This document shows positions 1 through 6,624 of a DNA stretch of 11,129 nucleotides, one piece after another; the stretch's first letter is position 1, and every line of letters begins with the position of its first letter. Below the pieces are notes generated by a model. That model worked only from the letters and a program-made list of their open reading frames with translations. It did no database searches and was not told the DNA's origin. The position numbers were made by a program, and so were the translations under genes. The stretch is from Actinomycetota bacterium (lineage in GTDB: Bacteria > Actinomycetota > Acidimicrobiia > Acidimicrobiales > Ilumatobacteraceae), in assembly GCA_005805045.1 (NCBI GenBank), contig SYNW01000059.1:1-11129 (forward strand), read 5' to 3'.

Positions 1-657
1 CATTTCGCCAAAGTTGCGAAGGAATTGAGTGTTGTTTTACCGATCAGCGTTTATGAGCGTGCCAACAACTCGTTGTTTAATTCAGTGGCGTTAGTTGACG
101 CCGATGGCAAGGTGCTTGGCACATATCGCAAAAGCCATATTCCGGATGGGCCTGGTTACAACGAGAAGTTTTATTTCAGTCCGGGCGATACCGGTTTCAA
201 AGTTTGGCAAACGAAATATGCCAAGATCGGCGTCGGTATTTGTTGGGACCAATGGTTTCCTGAAGCGGCTCGCGTGATGACGCTGCGTGGTGCGGAGATT
301 TTGCTTTACCCGACTGCGATTGGCAGCGAACCGTCAAATGCTGAACTTGATTCATCTGGTCATTGGCAACGCGCGATGCAAGGTCACGCCGCCAGCAACT
401 TGACGCCGGTGATGGCTGCAAATCGTACGGGCCGCGAAGTTGGTCGAGCGACTGAAATTACTTTTTACGGATGTTCGTTCATCTGTGATGCAACCGGTGC
501 AAAAGTTGCGGAGGCCGATCGCACCGAAGAAACGGTATTGCTCGCAAGTTTCGATCTCGAAGCACAAAAACTTGCGCGAACTTTTTGGGGTTTGTTCCGT
601 GATCGTCGACCCGAGTTGTATCAACCACTGATGAGTCTTGACGGGCTCGATCAGTGA
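1..657 (+). CDS. aguB: N-carbamoylputrescine amidase, 3' part (start outside window)
   Basis: Nitrilase-superfamily amidohydrolase that hydrolyses N-carbamoylputrescine to putrescine, CO2 and ammonia, the last step of the agmatine route to putrescine; cytoplasmic. The reading frame is open from base 1, so the gene begins upstream; the TTG at 25 is only the first possible start inside the window and is not the real one. Visible are the catalytic lysine region YRKSHIPDGPGYNEKFYF (Lys codon 130-132) and the nucleophile motif GVGICWDQWFPEAAR (Cys codon 241-243). The catalytic glutamate lies in the missing N-terminal part. The block HWQRAMQGHAASNLTPV and the C-terminal FRDRRPELYQPL are typical of AguB rather than of other nitrilases. 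The stop codon overlaps the GTG start of aguA in a GTGA arrangement, which suggests translational coupling and supports the pathway assignment. The family call is firm; exact substrate specificity is inferred from similarity and from the neighbour. Confidence 0.92.
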   Translation, partial: HFAKVAKELSVVLPISVYERANNSLFNSVALVDADGKVLGTYRKSHIPDGPGYNEKFYFSPGDTGFKVWQTKYAKIGVGICWDQWFPEAARVMTLRGAEILLYPTAIGSEPSNAELDSSGHWQRAMQGHAASNLTPVMAANRTGREVGRATEITFYGCSFICDATGAKVAEADRTEETVLLASFDLEAQKLARTFWGLFRDRRPELYQPLMSLDGLDQ

Positions 658-1628
658 GTATGCCGGCCGAGTTTTCTCGGCACGAGCGAACTGTAATCTG
701 CTGGCCGGCGCGTTCAGAAATTTACGGCGCACGTCTCGCCGAGGCGCAAACCGCGCATGCGGCGCTCGCCAACACGATTTCGGGATATGAACCCGTCACG
801 GTTATCGCCAACCCGAGCGATGTCTCGAGCGCGCGTCGGGCGTGTGCCGAAAATGTCGAAGTTGTTGCCCTTGAAATAGACGACGCTTGGTTTCGCGATT
901 CGGGGCCCAACTATGTGATTGAAAACGGCGAACTGATCGCAACCTGTTGGCAGTTCAACGGTTGGGGCGAAAAGTACGTGCCGTTTGATAAAGACGCGAC
1001 GATCGCCCCGCGTTGGGCAAAACATGCTGGTCACAAAACGCGAGTGATTGATATGGTTCTTGAGGGTGGCTCGATAAGTGTTGATGGTGCTGGCACGCTG
1101 ATCACCACCGAACAGTGTTTGCTCAACCCAAATCGCAATCCGAAACTTTCGCGCGAGCAAATCGCGAATCGTTTGTGCAGCGAACTGGGTCAGCAGCAAG
1201 TCGTATGGCTGCCGTTTGGTTTGGCTCTCGACGATGACACCGATGGCCATGTTGACAATGTGGCTGCGTTCATCGGTCCAAAGACCGTGATTATGCAGGG
1301 TTGCGACGACAAGAACGAAGAAGACTTCGTGCGTTGTGCAACAAACATTGCAGTGGCAAAAGATGCTGGGTTAACCGTGCACGAGATACCGATCTTGCCG
1401 TTTGTCGTCACTGATTCAATTCGTGCGGCAGTGCCGTACATGAATTTTTATATTTGCAACGATGCAGTCATTGTGCCTGTTTGTGGCCATGATGCCGATA
1501 ACGAAATGTTGGCGCTACTCGGCGAATTTCTTCCGAGTCACGACGTTGTTGGTCTTGAGATCGGCGAGATTCTTGCGCGTGGCGGCGGCGGCATCCATTG
1601 CATCACCCAGCAGGTGCCCGCCGTTTAA
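654..1628 (+). CDS. aguA: Agmatine deiminase
   Basis: Converts agmatine to N-carbamoylputrescine and ammonia, supplying the substrate for AguB encoded just upstream; cytoplasmic. It belongs to the guanidino-group-modifying superfamily (PAD_porph type). Seen in the 324-residue protein: the N-terminal signature MPAEFSRHERT, WFRDSGP at 79-85, LEGGS at 136-140, DGHVDN at 197-202 with the active-site His199, and the C-terminal GGGGIHCITQQ with the catalytic Cys316. All expected catalytic blocks are present, so the enzyme should be active. It is slightly shorter than many family members (about 340-370 residues), but the alignment begins at the usual MPAEW-like start. Two starts are possible: GTG at 654, which overlaps the aguB stop, and ATG at 660, which begins exactly at MPAEF. 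I chose GTG because of the overlap; the difference is two residues. It ends three bases from the 3' end of the opposing sulfatase gene. Confidence 0.94.
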   Translation: MSMPAEFSRHERTVICWPARSEIYGARLAEAQTAHAALANTISGYEPVTVIANPSDVSSARRACAENVEVVALEIDDAWFRDSGPNYVIENGELIATCWQFNGWGEKYVPFDKDATIAPRWAKHAGHKTRVIDMVLEGGSISVDGAGTLITTEQCLLNPNRNPKLSREQIANRLCSELGQQQVVWLPFGLALDDDTDGHVDNVAAFIGPKTVIMQGCDDKNEEDFVRCATNIAVAKDAGLTVHEIPILPFVVTDSIRAAVPYMNFYICNDAVIVPVCGHDADNEMLALLGEFLPSHDVVGLEIGEILARGGGGIHCITQQVPAV

Positions 1629-1631
1629 TCG

Positions 1632-3182
1632 TTAGACGGGGGCGTCCATGTTGCGTAGGGGCAATACTTGCGCGGGTAGATTGGCCCATAAATCGCTGAG
1701 TAACTCGTCGCGCAACGTGTGCACTGATTTGTCGTTCCAGCGGTTGACATGTTGCAACGGATCACTGACCAAGTCGTAAAGTTCACCCTCGCCAAATTTG
1801 TTCATCGTGCCATCAAGTGCTGCGGTGCATACCCAATTGTCGCGACAAATCGTGCGCAGATGGACGATCTTGCCAAAAAGCACGCTGTCCCATTCTGTGA
1901 GCACGCGCTCGTGACCAAGAACTTGCGCATCACGATCATCCACGGGCAAACAAGGTGCTTCGGTATATTTCGGTCGATCGATGCCAGCAATGTGGGCAAA
2001 GGTCGCGGCCAACGAAACCAAACCGACAGGTGCGCTAACTCGCGCTGGCGTCGTCTTGGTGCTCGGTGCCGGTCGCCAAATAAGCGGCAACCGCATCAAC
2101 GAATCGACATGATACGGGCCCTTGAATAGCAAGCCGAAGTCGCCTTGAAACTCGCCGTGGTCGGTTGTATATATGACATCGAGATCGCTCGACCAACCAC
2201 GCGCATTGATCGCCTTGAGCACATCACCAATCGCATCGTCGATTAGTTCGTTTTCGACGTGCGTGAACGCGTTTACTTCGCGCACTTGATCAACCGTCAA
2301 GCCTGCCGGCACCCATCGTGCGGGAGCTTCGTAGTTCGAAACGAAAGTCCCGTCATACCAACCGCGCCAGTGACGCAACTTGTCATCGATAATTTTTTCG
2401 CGTTTTGATTTATCTTCGACATAGCCAACTGGCAGGTCGAGTTCGCGCCACGGCACGCGGTGCAACTCAGACGCGGGCGGGTCCCACGGGTGGTGCGGAT
2501 CGGGAAAACTCATCCAACAAAACCAATCTCTCTCTGCTGGCAAAGTGTTTAACCAGTTGATTGTTTGCTGTGCAACCCAGTGAGTGTGATACCAATCGGT
2601 TGGTATCGGGTTCACTTTCAACTGTGGCGCGTTCGTGTCGCCGCCACCTTGCGCGTTGACCTGCAATTCATTATCGAGCACGCGATAAAAGCCGGCAGCC
2701 GCCTCAGGATGGTTATCGCGCACCCATTGTGAATAATGCAATTGCCCGACCGCACCATGAGTTGATAACTCCATATGGTCGAAACCTCGGTGCGGGTCGG
2801 CAGGGTTGACGATCGTCTTGCGTTGATTGCCCATTCGATTTTCTGTGAATCTTAAAAATGGATCAAGAAGCGGTTCGAAATGGGCTTTACCGATCAGCGC
2901 CGTCGTATAACCAGCATGCCGCAGGTCGCTGGCGATGCTTGGCGCATCTTCGGGCAGTGGCACGCCGTTCATCCATACGCCGTGCGTGCTGACATGTTGA
3001 CCGGTGATCATCGTGCTGCGCGACGGCATGCATACGACATTTTGTGGGTGCGCGCGGTCAAATGTGATGCCCGCTCGACTGAGAGCATCGATGTTTGGCG
3101 TGCGCGCAATCGTGCCACCGTTGCAACCCAGCGCGTCGTAACGCTGCTGATCGGTGGTAATGAACAAAATTTTTCGGCCCAT
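1632..3182 (-). CDS. Cysteine-type sulfatase (alkaline phosphatase superfamily)
   Basis: Type I sulfatase-like hydrolase of 516 residues, expected to cleave a sulfate (or phosphonate) ester using a formylglycine residue. Seen: N-terminal metal-binding FITTDQQRYD (Asp11); the CMPSRSTMITGQ signature at 51-62, matching the CxPxR consensus read by formylglycine-generating enzyme, with Cys51 as the residue to be converted; GKAHF at 98-102 with Lys99 and His101; FPDPHHPWDPP from 226; and TTDHGE at 339-344 (Asp341, His342) followed by Lys354, the second metal/sulfate-binding block. There is no signal peptide: the start MGRKILFITTDQQ runs straight into the fold, so the enzyme is probably cytoplasmic. 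The start ATG lies two bases after the SRPBCC stop codon, indicating one transcript with that gene and probably with kynA. No maturase gene is in the window. The substrate cannot be read from sequence; choline-sulfate, arylsulfate, glycan-sulfate or phosphonate monoester activity are all possible. Confidence 0.9.
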   Translation of the reverse strand: MGRKILFITTDQQRYDALGCNGGTIARTPNIDALSRAGITFDRAHPQNVVCMPSRSTMITGQHVSTHGVWMNGVPLPEDAPSIASDLRHAGYTTALIGKAHFEPLLDPFLRFTENRMGNQRKTIVNPADPHRGFDHMELSTHGAVGQLHYSQWVRDNHPEAAAGFYRVLDNELQVNAQGGGDTNAPQLKVNPIPTDWYHTHWVAQQTINWLNTLPAERDWFCWMSFPDPHHPWDPPASELHRVPWRELDLPVGYVEDKSKREKIIDDKLRHWRGWYDGTFVSNYEAPARWVPAGLTVDQVREVNAFTHVENELIDDAIGDVLKAINARGWSSDLDVIYTTDHGEFQGDFGLLFKGPYHVDSLMRLPLIWRPAPSTKTTPARVSAPVGLVSLAATFAHIAGIDRPKYTEAPCLPVDDRDAQVLGHERVLTEWDSVLFGKIVHLRTICRDNWVCTAALDGTMNKFGEGELYDLVSDPLQHVNRWNDKSVHTLRDELLSDLWANLPAQVLPLRNMDAPV

Positions 3183-3184
3183 AA

Positions 3185-3574
3185 TTATTTACCGTTGAAC
3201 ATTTGCTTGACTCTTTCTAAACCGAGGCTTGCAGCACCAGCGATTGGAAGCGCCAAAACTTCAGGGTCCATGTCGGTTGAATACATCACCAAACATCGAT
3301 TGTCGCCATCAGGTATGACGTCAACAGTGCCAAGATGAAATTTGATCAGCGAATTATTGACGATCTTGTATTGGAACCTGCGCAAGACATGGTCGAGAGT
3401 GACGATGTCTTCTTCAAATACGATGCCGCCAGCCAAAGTTATCCATCGCTTGTTGCCCTCGACGCGACACTCGTTAATCGGGAACCATTCGTGCAGTCGC
3501 TCGGGGGCACCCACGAACGACCAAACTTTGTCGGCATTACATTCGACGAAAGCGTGACGACGAACGGTGCCCAT
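3185..3574 (-). CDS. SRPBCC-fold (START/polyketide cyclase-like) small protein
   Basis: 129-residue protein with the layout of the SRPBCC / polyketide cyclase-dehydrase superfamily, a helix-grip fold that binds hydrophobic ligands in a deep cavity. Seen: an N-terminal strand (RRHAFVECNADKVWSFVG), the characteristic helix and turn with Trp residues (PERLHEWFPINECRVEG), alternating beta strands through the middle, and a C-terminal amphipathic helix (ALPIAGAASLGLERVKQMF). The length is normal for a single domain; no signal peptide or membrane segment. It lies 43 bases downstream of kynA and two bases upstream of the sulfatase on the same strand, so it is probably co-transcribed with both. The start ATG has no clear Shine-Dalgarno sequence. 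A TAGCGT box (3584-3589, minus strand) lies nine bases before it and could give an additional internal promoter. Ligand and reaction are unknown; the fold assignment rests on pattern recognition and is fairly secure. Confidence 0.78.
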   Translation of the reverse strand: MGTVRRHAFVECNADKVWSFVGAPERLHEWFPINECRVEGNKRWITLAGGIVFEEDIVTLDHVLRRFQYKIVNNSLIKFHLGTVDVIPDGDNRCLVMYSTDMDPEVLALPIAGAASLGLERVKQMFNGK

Positions 3575-3617
3575 TGGGTAATAACGCTACTGAAGTGGTT
3601 GTGCGCGGGGCGAAGTT

Positions 3618-4433
3618 CTAGAAATGCGAACGCACTGCCCAGAGGTCGGGAAATACTGGCTTAAACAAAGTTGAAGACAAATATGCGGCGCCACTTGAAC
3701 CACCGGTGCCGTGCTTCATGCCGATCGTGCGCTCAACCATTTTTACGTGGCGATAGCGCCACTCTTGCAAGCCCTCATCGATGTCGATCAGTCGTTCGAG
3801 CAACATCGCCGCCTCTGGGTCGTTGCGATATGCGTTCGCCAACGACTCTTGCACGAGTTCATTAGCCTGATAACTCTGACCCGTGTCGCGCCGCATTACA
3901 TCTTGTGGCATTTTGTGGTTGTGCTTCGTCAAATATGCCAGCACCGAGTCAAAAATTGCAGGTCGATTCATCGCACTCAGTACACGGCGATGTGATTCGC
4001 TGTTCGGTTCGAGGTGGTCGACCATCGATGCATCGCGTCTGCCGAGCACCGCTTCGAGTTCACGAAACTGAACCGACTGAAAACCGCTCGCCGCCTCAAG
4101 TCGATCGCGAAATGAATTGAATTGCAACGGTGTCATTGTTTCTAAAATATCGACTTGACTGACCAACACCTTGAAAATTGTGCGCACCCGACCCAACACC
4201 GACAGTGAACCATAGGTATCGCCGAGTTCGAGCGTTTGTTGGGCGCGAGACAGTTCGTGCAATACGCACTTGAACCACAACTCATACGTCTGATGCACGA
4301 TGATGAACAGCATCTCGTCGTGCTCCGGACCCGCCGAACGCGGACTTTGCAGTTGCAGTAGTTCTTCAACCTTGAGATATGACGAATATGTGACGGCTGG
4401 GTCAAATTTGTTCATGTTTTCGTCAGACTTCAT
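3618..4433 (-). CDS. kynA: Tryptophan 2,3-dioxygenase
   Basis: Heme enzyme that opens the indole ring of L-tryptophan with O2 to give N-formyl-L-kynurenine, the first step of the kynurenine pathway; cytoplasmic, normally a homotetramer. The 271-residue protein carries all family signatures: HDEMLFIIVHQTYELWFK (Phe43 and the substrate-contacting His47), FRDRLEAASGFQSVQFRELE with Arg109 that binds the substrate carboxylate, and WRYRHVKMVERTIGMKHGTG with the proximal heme ligand His229 and Thr243. Relative to the Xanthomonas enzyme one active-site Tyr is Phe105, as in the human enzyme. Length is normal. I used the ATG at 4433; a second ATG at 4415 (start MNKFDPA) is possible. The upstream start is favoured because a TANNNT box lies eight bases before it. 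The gene heads a minus-strand cluster with the SRPBCC and sulfatase genes and is divergent from kynureninase, so the pathway assignment is mutually supported. Confidence 0.97.
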   Translation of the reverse strand: MKSDENMNKFDPAVTYSSYLKVEELLQLQSPRSAGPEHDEMLFIIVHQTYELWFKCVLHELSRAQQTLELGDTYGSLSVLGRVRTIFKVLVSQVDILETMTPLQFNSFRDRLEAASGFQSVQFRELEAVLGRRDASMVDHLEPNSESHRRVLSAMNRPAIFDSVLAYLTKHNHKMPQDVMRRDTGQSYQANELVQESLANAYRNDPEAAMLLERLIDIDEGLQEWRYRHVKMVERTIGMKHGTGGSSGAAYLSSTLFKPVFPDLWAVRSHF

Positions 4434-4434
4434 A

Positions 4435-4440
4435 TACCGT
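4435..4440 (+). promoter_or_regulatory. Candidate -10 box of kynU (leaderless type)
   Basis: Reads TACCGT, matching TANNNT, with six bases (gagcgt) to the kynU ATG at 4447. The overlapping TATACC (4433-4438) is an alternative. Either would start transcription at or within a few bases of the ATG. The box lies inside the 13-base gap between the divergent kynA and kynU starts, so the two promoters must interleave and probably compete or share a regulator. No operator palindrome is evident. Confidence 0.4.
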
Positions 4441-4441
4441 G

Positions 4442-4447
4442 AGCGTA
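4442..4447 (-). promoter_or_regulatory. Candidate -10 box of kynA (leaderless type)
   Basis: On the minus strand this reads TACGCT, fitting the actinobacterial TANNNT -10 consensus, with eight bases to the kynA ATG at 4433. A transcript would then begin at or next to the start codon. No Shine-Dalgarno sequence is visible. The box touches the kynU start codon on the other strand. I see no convincing -35 element. Assignment is by position and consensus only. Confidence 0.4.
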
Positions 4448-5715
4448 TGCCAAACGACTTGACTTCGCGAAGTTACGCCGAAGAGCTTGACGCTAAAGAC
4501 CCGTTGTCGGCGTTTCGCGACGAATTTGTAATCGCCGACCCCACACTTTGTTATCTTGACGGCAATTCACTTGGGCGTATGCCAAAGGCAACGGCCAAAG
4601 TTGTCGAAAGTTATTTGCAGCAAGAGTGGGCGACAAAACTTGTCGCTGGTTGGTCAGAGTGGATTGACGAAGGGCAAACAGTCGGTGATCTCGTGGCACG
4701 CACAACTTTTGGTGCTTCGGCTGGTCAAACACTTTGTGTCGACACTACGAGTGTCAATTTCTATCAACTCTGCAGTGCAGCAGTAGATGCCAGGCCAAAT
4801 CGCAAGACAATAATCAGCGACACAGCGAACTTTCCAACTGATCGATATGTTTTGGAAGGCATTTGCAAGCAACGCGGTTTAAAACTCGTGCTGATCGACG
4901 ACGATTCAGGTGAAGAGTTTGTTTCACCAGAAATGCTGAGTGCCGTGCTCAACGACGATGTGGCACTCGTAACTTTGTCGGTGATTCAATATCGATCGGG
5001 TGTGTTGCATGACATTGCCAAACTCACCCAACTAGCCCGTGATGCCGGCGCGCTTTTTGTTTGGGATGCAAGCCACGCAGTGGGAGTCGTGCCGATGCAG
5101 TTTGAGCGCGACAAAGTTGATCTTGCGGTTGGTTGCACCTATAAATATTGCAACTCGGGTCCTGGCTCGCCGGCATGGCTGTATGTCAGCAGGTCGATAC
5201 AAGCCGAGTTGCCAGTGCCAATTCAAGGGTGGTTCGCCCAGCGTGACCAGTTCGGGATGGGTCAGGGTTTTGATCGAACAGACGGCATGCGCGGGTTTCA
5301 AATCGCGAGCCCGAGCATCATCGGTTTGCGTTGTGTCGAAACTGCAGTTTCGATGATTGAGCGAGCAGGTTTGCCGGCCATTGCCAAGAAAGCAGCGATC
5401 GGCACAGATTTTATGATCGCCTTGCATGATGCTTGGCTGGCGCCACTTGGTTTTTCTGTTGCTACACCGCGTGATGCAAAGCGACGTGGTGGGCATATTT
5501 CTGTGCGTCACGAGCACGCCCACAAAATTTCTGAGGCGATGCGAATTTTCGCCAACGTAATTGGCGATTATCGTCAACCAGATTGCATCAGGTTGGCGAT
5601 TTCACCGTTAGCAACTAGCTATGTCGAAGTGTTCGACGGCTTCGCGGCAATTCGTGACCTAGTGGCGAAGAAAAAATATCTTGAAGTCACAGGGTTCGCC
5701 TCACGCGTTACTTGA
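4447..5715 (+). CDS. kynU: Kynureninase
   Basis: PLP-dependent fold-type I hydrolase that cleaves L-kynurenine to anthranilate and L-alanine (or 3-hydroxykynurenine to 3-hydroxyanthranilate); cytoplasmic homodimer. The 422-residue protein shows the N-terminal ELDAKDPLSAFRDEF and YLDGNSLGRMP (37-47), WDASHAVG at 206-213 with the PLP-contacting Asp207 and His210, the Schiff-base lysine Lys233 in GCTYKYCNSGPGSPAW, and PIQGWFAQ at 258-265. The C-terminal RRGGHISVRHEHA and IRLAISPL blocks are also typical. Length is normal for the family. The start is the ATG at 4447: the frame stays open upstream to 4300, but that part lies antisense to kynA and has no family similarity. Divergent from tryptophan 2,3-dioxygenase, which makes the precursor; the formamidase between the two steps is not in this window. 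The last 15 bases overlap the 3' end of the opposing oxygenase gene. Confidence 0.97.
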   Translation: MPNDLTSRSYAEELDAKDPLSAFRDEFVIADPTLCYLDGNSLGRMPKATAKVVESYLQQEWATKLVAGWSEWIDEGQTVGDLVARTTFGASAGQTLCVDTTSVNFYQLCSAAVDARPNRKTIISDTANFPTDRYVLEGICKQRGLKLVLIDDDSGEEFVSPEMLSAVLNDDVALVTLSVIQYRSGVLHDIAKLTQLARDAGALFVWDASHAVGVVPMQFERDKVDLAVGCTYKYCNSGPGSPAWLYVSRSIQAELPVPIQGWFAQRDQFGMGQGFDRTDGMRGFQIASPSIIGLRCVETAVSMIERAGLPAIAKKAAIGTDFMIALHDAWLAPLGFSVATPRDAKRRGGHISVRHEHAHKISEAMRIFANVIGDYRQPDCIRLAISPLATSYVEVFDGFAAIRDLVAKKKYLEVTGFASRVT

Positions 5716-6588
5716 TTTATCCAATGGCGTGCTCGTAATCCAACGAATAGCACTGGTCATCAAGTAGCCAAGCGGTCGAAAAAACATTTGTTCGATGATC
5801 GGCAGATAGCCAACGCGCAAAGGGATTCGCGTCCATGCCGGCAAAGTCGAGACAGTTGCAACCATTAATAGCCAATAGGCAATTTTCGCCGCACCAGGCA
5901 GGGGCGGTTTGAACAGAAGATATTTTGTCGCATCTCGCGACTCACGGGTGCTCTTCAATTCTGGGCGGTATGAGTTGATCATTTCACGCATCTCTGCTTC
6001 GGTTTCTGGTGGATCAATCACGCCGACCGCCCTTGCGACAAACGCCGCGTCTTTGACATAGCCGTCACGGCCTTCTTGATCAAGTGGGGCCTTGCTGAAT
6101 TTTTGATAGGTGTACAGAAAAGAATCGATTTCGGCGATATGCACCCATTTCAAAAGATGCGGATCAGTCGCCGAATAGGTTCGGCCATCACTGGCTACGC
6201 CATTTACTTTGAGGTGCACGGCTTTGACCCGTTCAACGATGCGATGTGCCTCGTCGGCTGTACCAAAACTTGTTGCAGCCAAAAAGTCGGCTGTGCGTTG
6301 TAATCGACCCCACGGGTCTTTTCTGTAATCCGAATAATTTGCAACACCCGCCATTGCCAGAGGATGCAGCGATTGCAACAACAACGCACGCAACCCGCCG
6401 ATGAACATTGACGCGTCACCATGTACGAGTCGAATCGGTCTGTCTTCGGCGAACCATCGCTCGCCGGGTGAGTTCATTATTTCGTGCTCGCGTTGATTCG
6501 CATTTGGACCGACGACGCGCGCGCGCAATTCGGTCGCGATTTTTTCACGAATTTGTTCGACTGAAATTATTTTTCTAGGAATCTGCAT
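5701..6588 (-). CDS. MpaB / rubber-oxygenase-like (DUF2236) heme oxygenase family protein
   Basis: 295-residue member of the family now named after the ER-bound oxygenase MpaB and including latex-clearing protein Lcp (DUF2236, PF09995), whose characterised members are b-type heme proteins that oxidatively cleave hydrocarbon chains. Seen: RLVHGDASMFIGGLRALLLQ and SLHPLAMAGVANYSDYRKDP (53-92, with His75), the pair DPWGRLQRT, and the block ATDPHLLKWVHIAEIDSF (140-157, with His143 and His150), all characteristic of the family. A hydrophobic stretch around 235-250 (IAYWLLMVATVSTLPAW) could touch a membrane, but there is no N-terminal signal peptide. Actinobacteria carry many uncharacterised copies, so the substrate is unknown. 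The neighbourhood does not indicate one: the convergent kynU overlaps its last 15 bases and the AI-2E permease is divergent. The start ATG is preceded by a near-consensus -10 box and no Shine-Dalgarno sequence. Confidence 0.86.
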   Translation of the reverse strand: MQIPRKIISVEQIREKIATELRARVVGPNANQREHEIMNSPGERWFAEDRPIRLVHGDASMFIGGLRALLLQSLHPLAMAGVANYSDYRKDPWGRLQRTADFLAATSFGTADEAHRIVERVKAVHLKVNGVASDGRTYSATDPHLLKWVHIAEIDSFLYTYQKFSKAPLDQEGRDGYVKDAAFVARAVGVIDPPETEAEMREMINSYRPELKSTRESRDATKYLLFKPPLPGAAKIAYWLLMVATVSTLPAWTRIPLRVGYLPIIEQMFFRPLGYLMTSAIRWITSTPLDKSSNA

Positions 6589-6596
6589 AAGGGACT

Positions 6597-6602
6597 GTTA
6601 TA
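6597..6602 (-). promoter_or_regulatory. Candidate -10 box of the MpaB-family gene
   Basis: The minus strand reads TATAAC, five of six matches to TATAAT, with eight bases (agtccctt) to the ATG at 6588. This places the transcription start at or next to the start codon, so a leaderless message is likely. No Shine-Dalgarno sequence is present in the short upstream stretch. Confidence 0.45.
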
Positions 6603-6606
6603 TGGT
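6601..6606 (+). promoter_or_regulatory. Candidate -10 box of the AI-2E permease gene
   Basis: Reads TATGGT (TANNNT), overlapping the oppositely oriented -10 box of the MpaB gene. It lies 18 bases before the TTG start at 6625, leaving room for a short leader of about 12 bases that holds AAGTGG (6615-6620), a weak ribosome-binding match four bases before the TTG. Less certain than the other boxes. Confidence 0.3.
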
Positions 6607-6624
6607 GTCATCTCAAGTGGACAT

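Noticed and set aside
714..1250. 178-codon minus-strand frame inside aguA
   Set aside because: It is fully antisense to a clearly functional aguA, and I recognise no domain in it. The same reasoning removes 352-732, 1749-2129, 2880-3338, 5032-5577, 7753-8073 and 9444-9905.
4300..4446. N-terminal extension of the kynureninase frame upstream to an ATG at 4300
   Set aside because: It lies antisense to kynA, is Ser/Cys-rich with no family similarity, and the kynureninase N-terminal signature begins right after ATG 4447.
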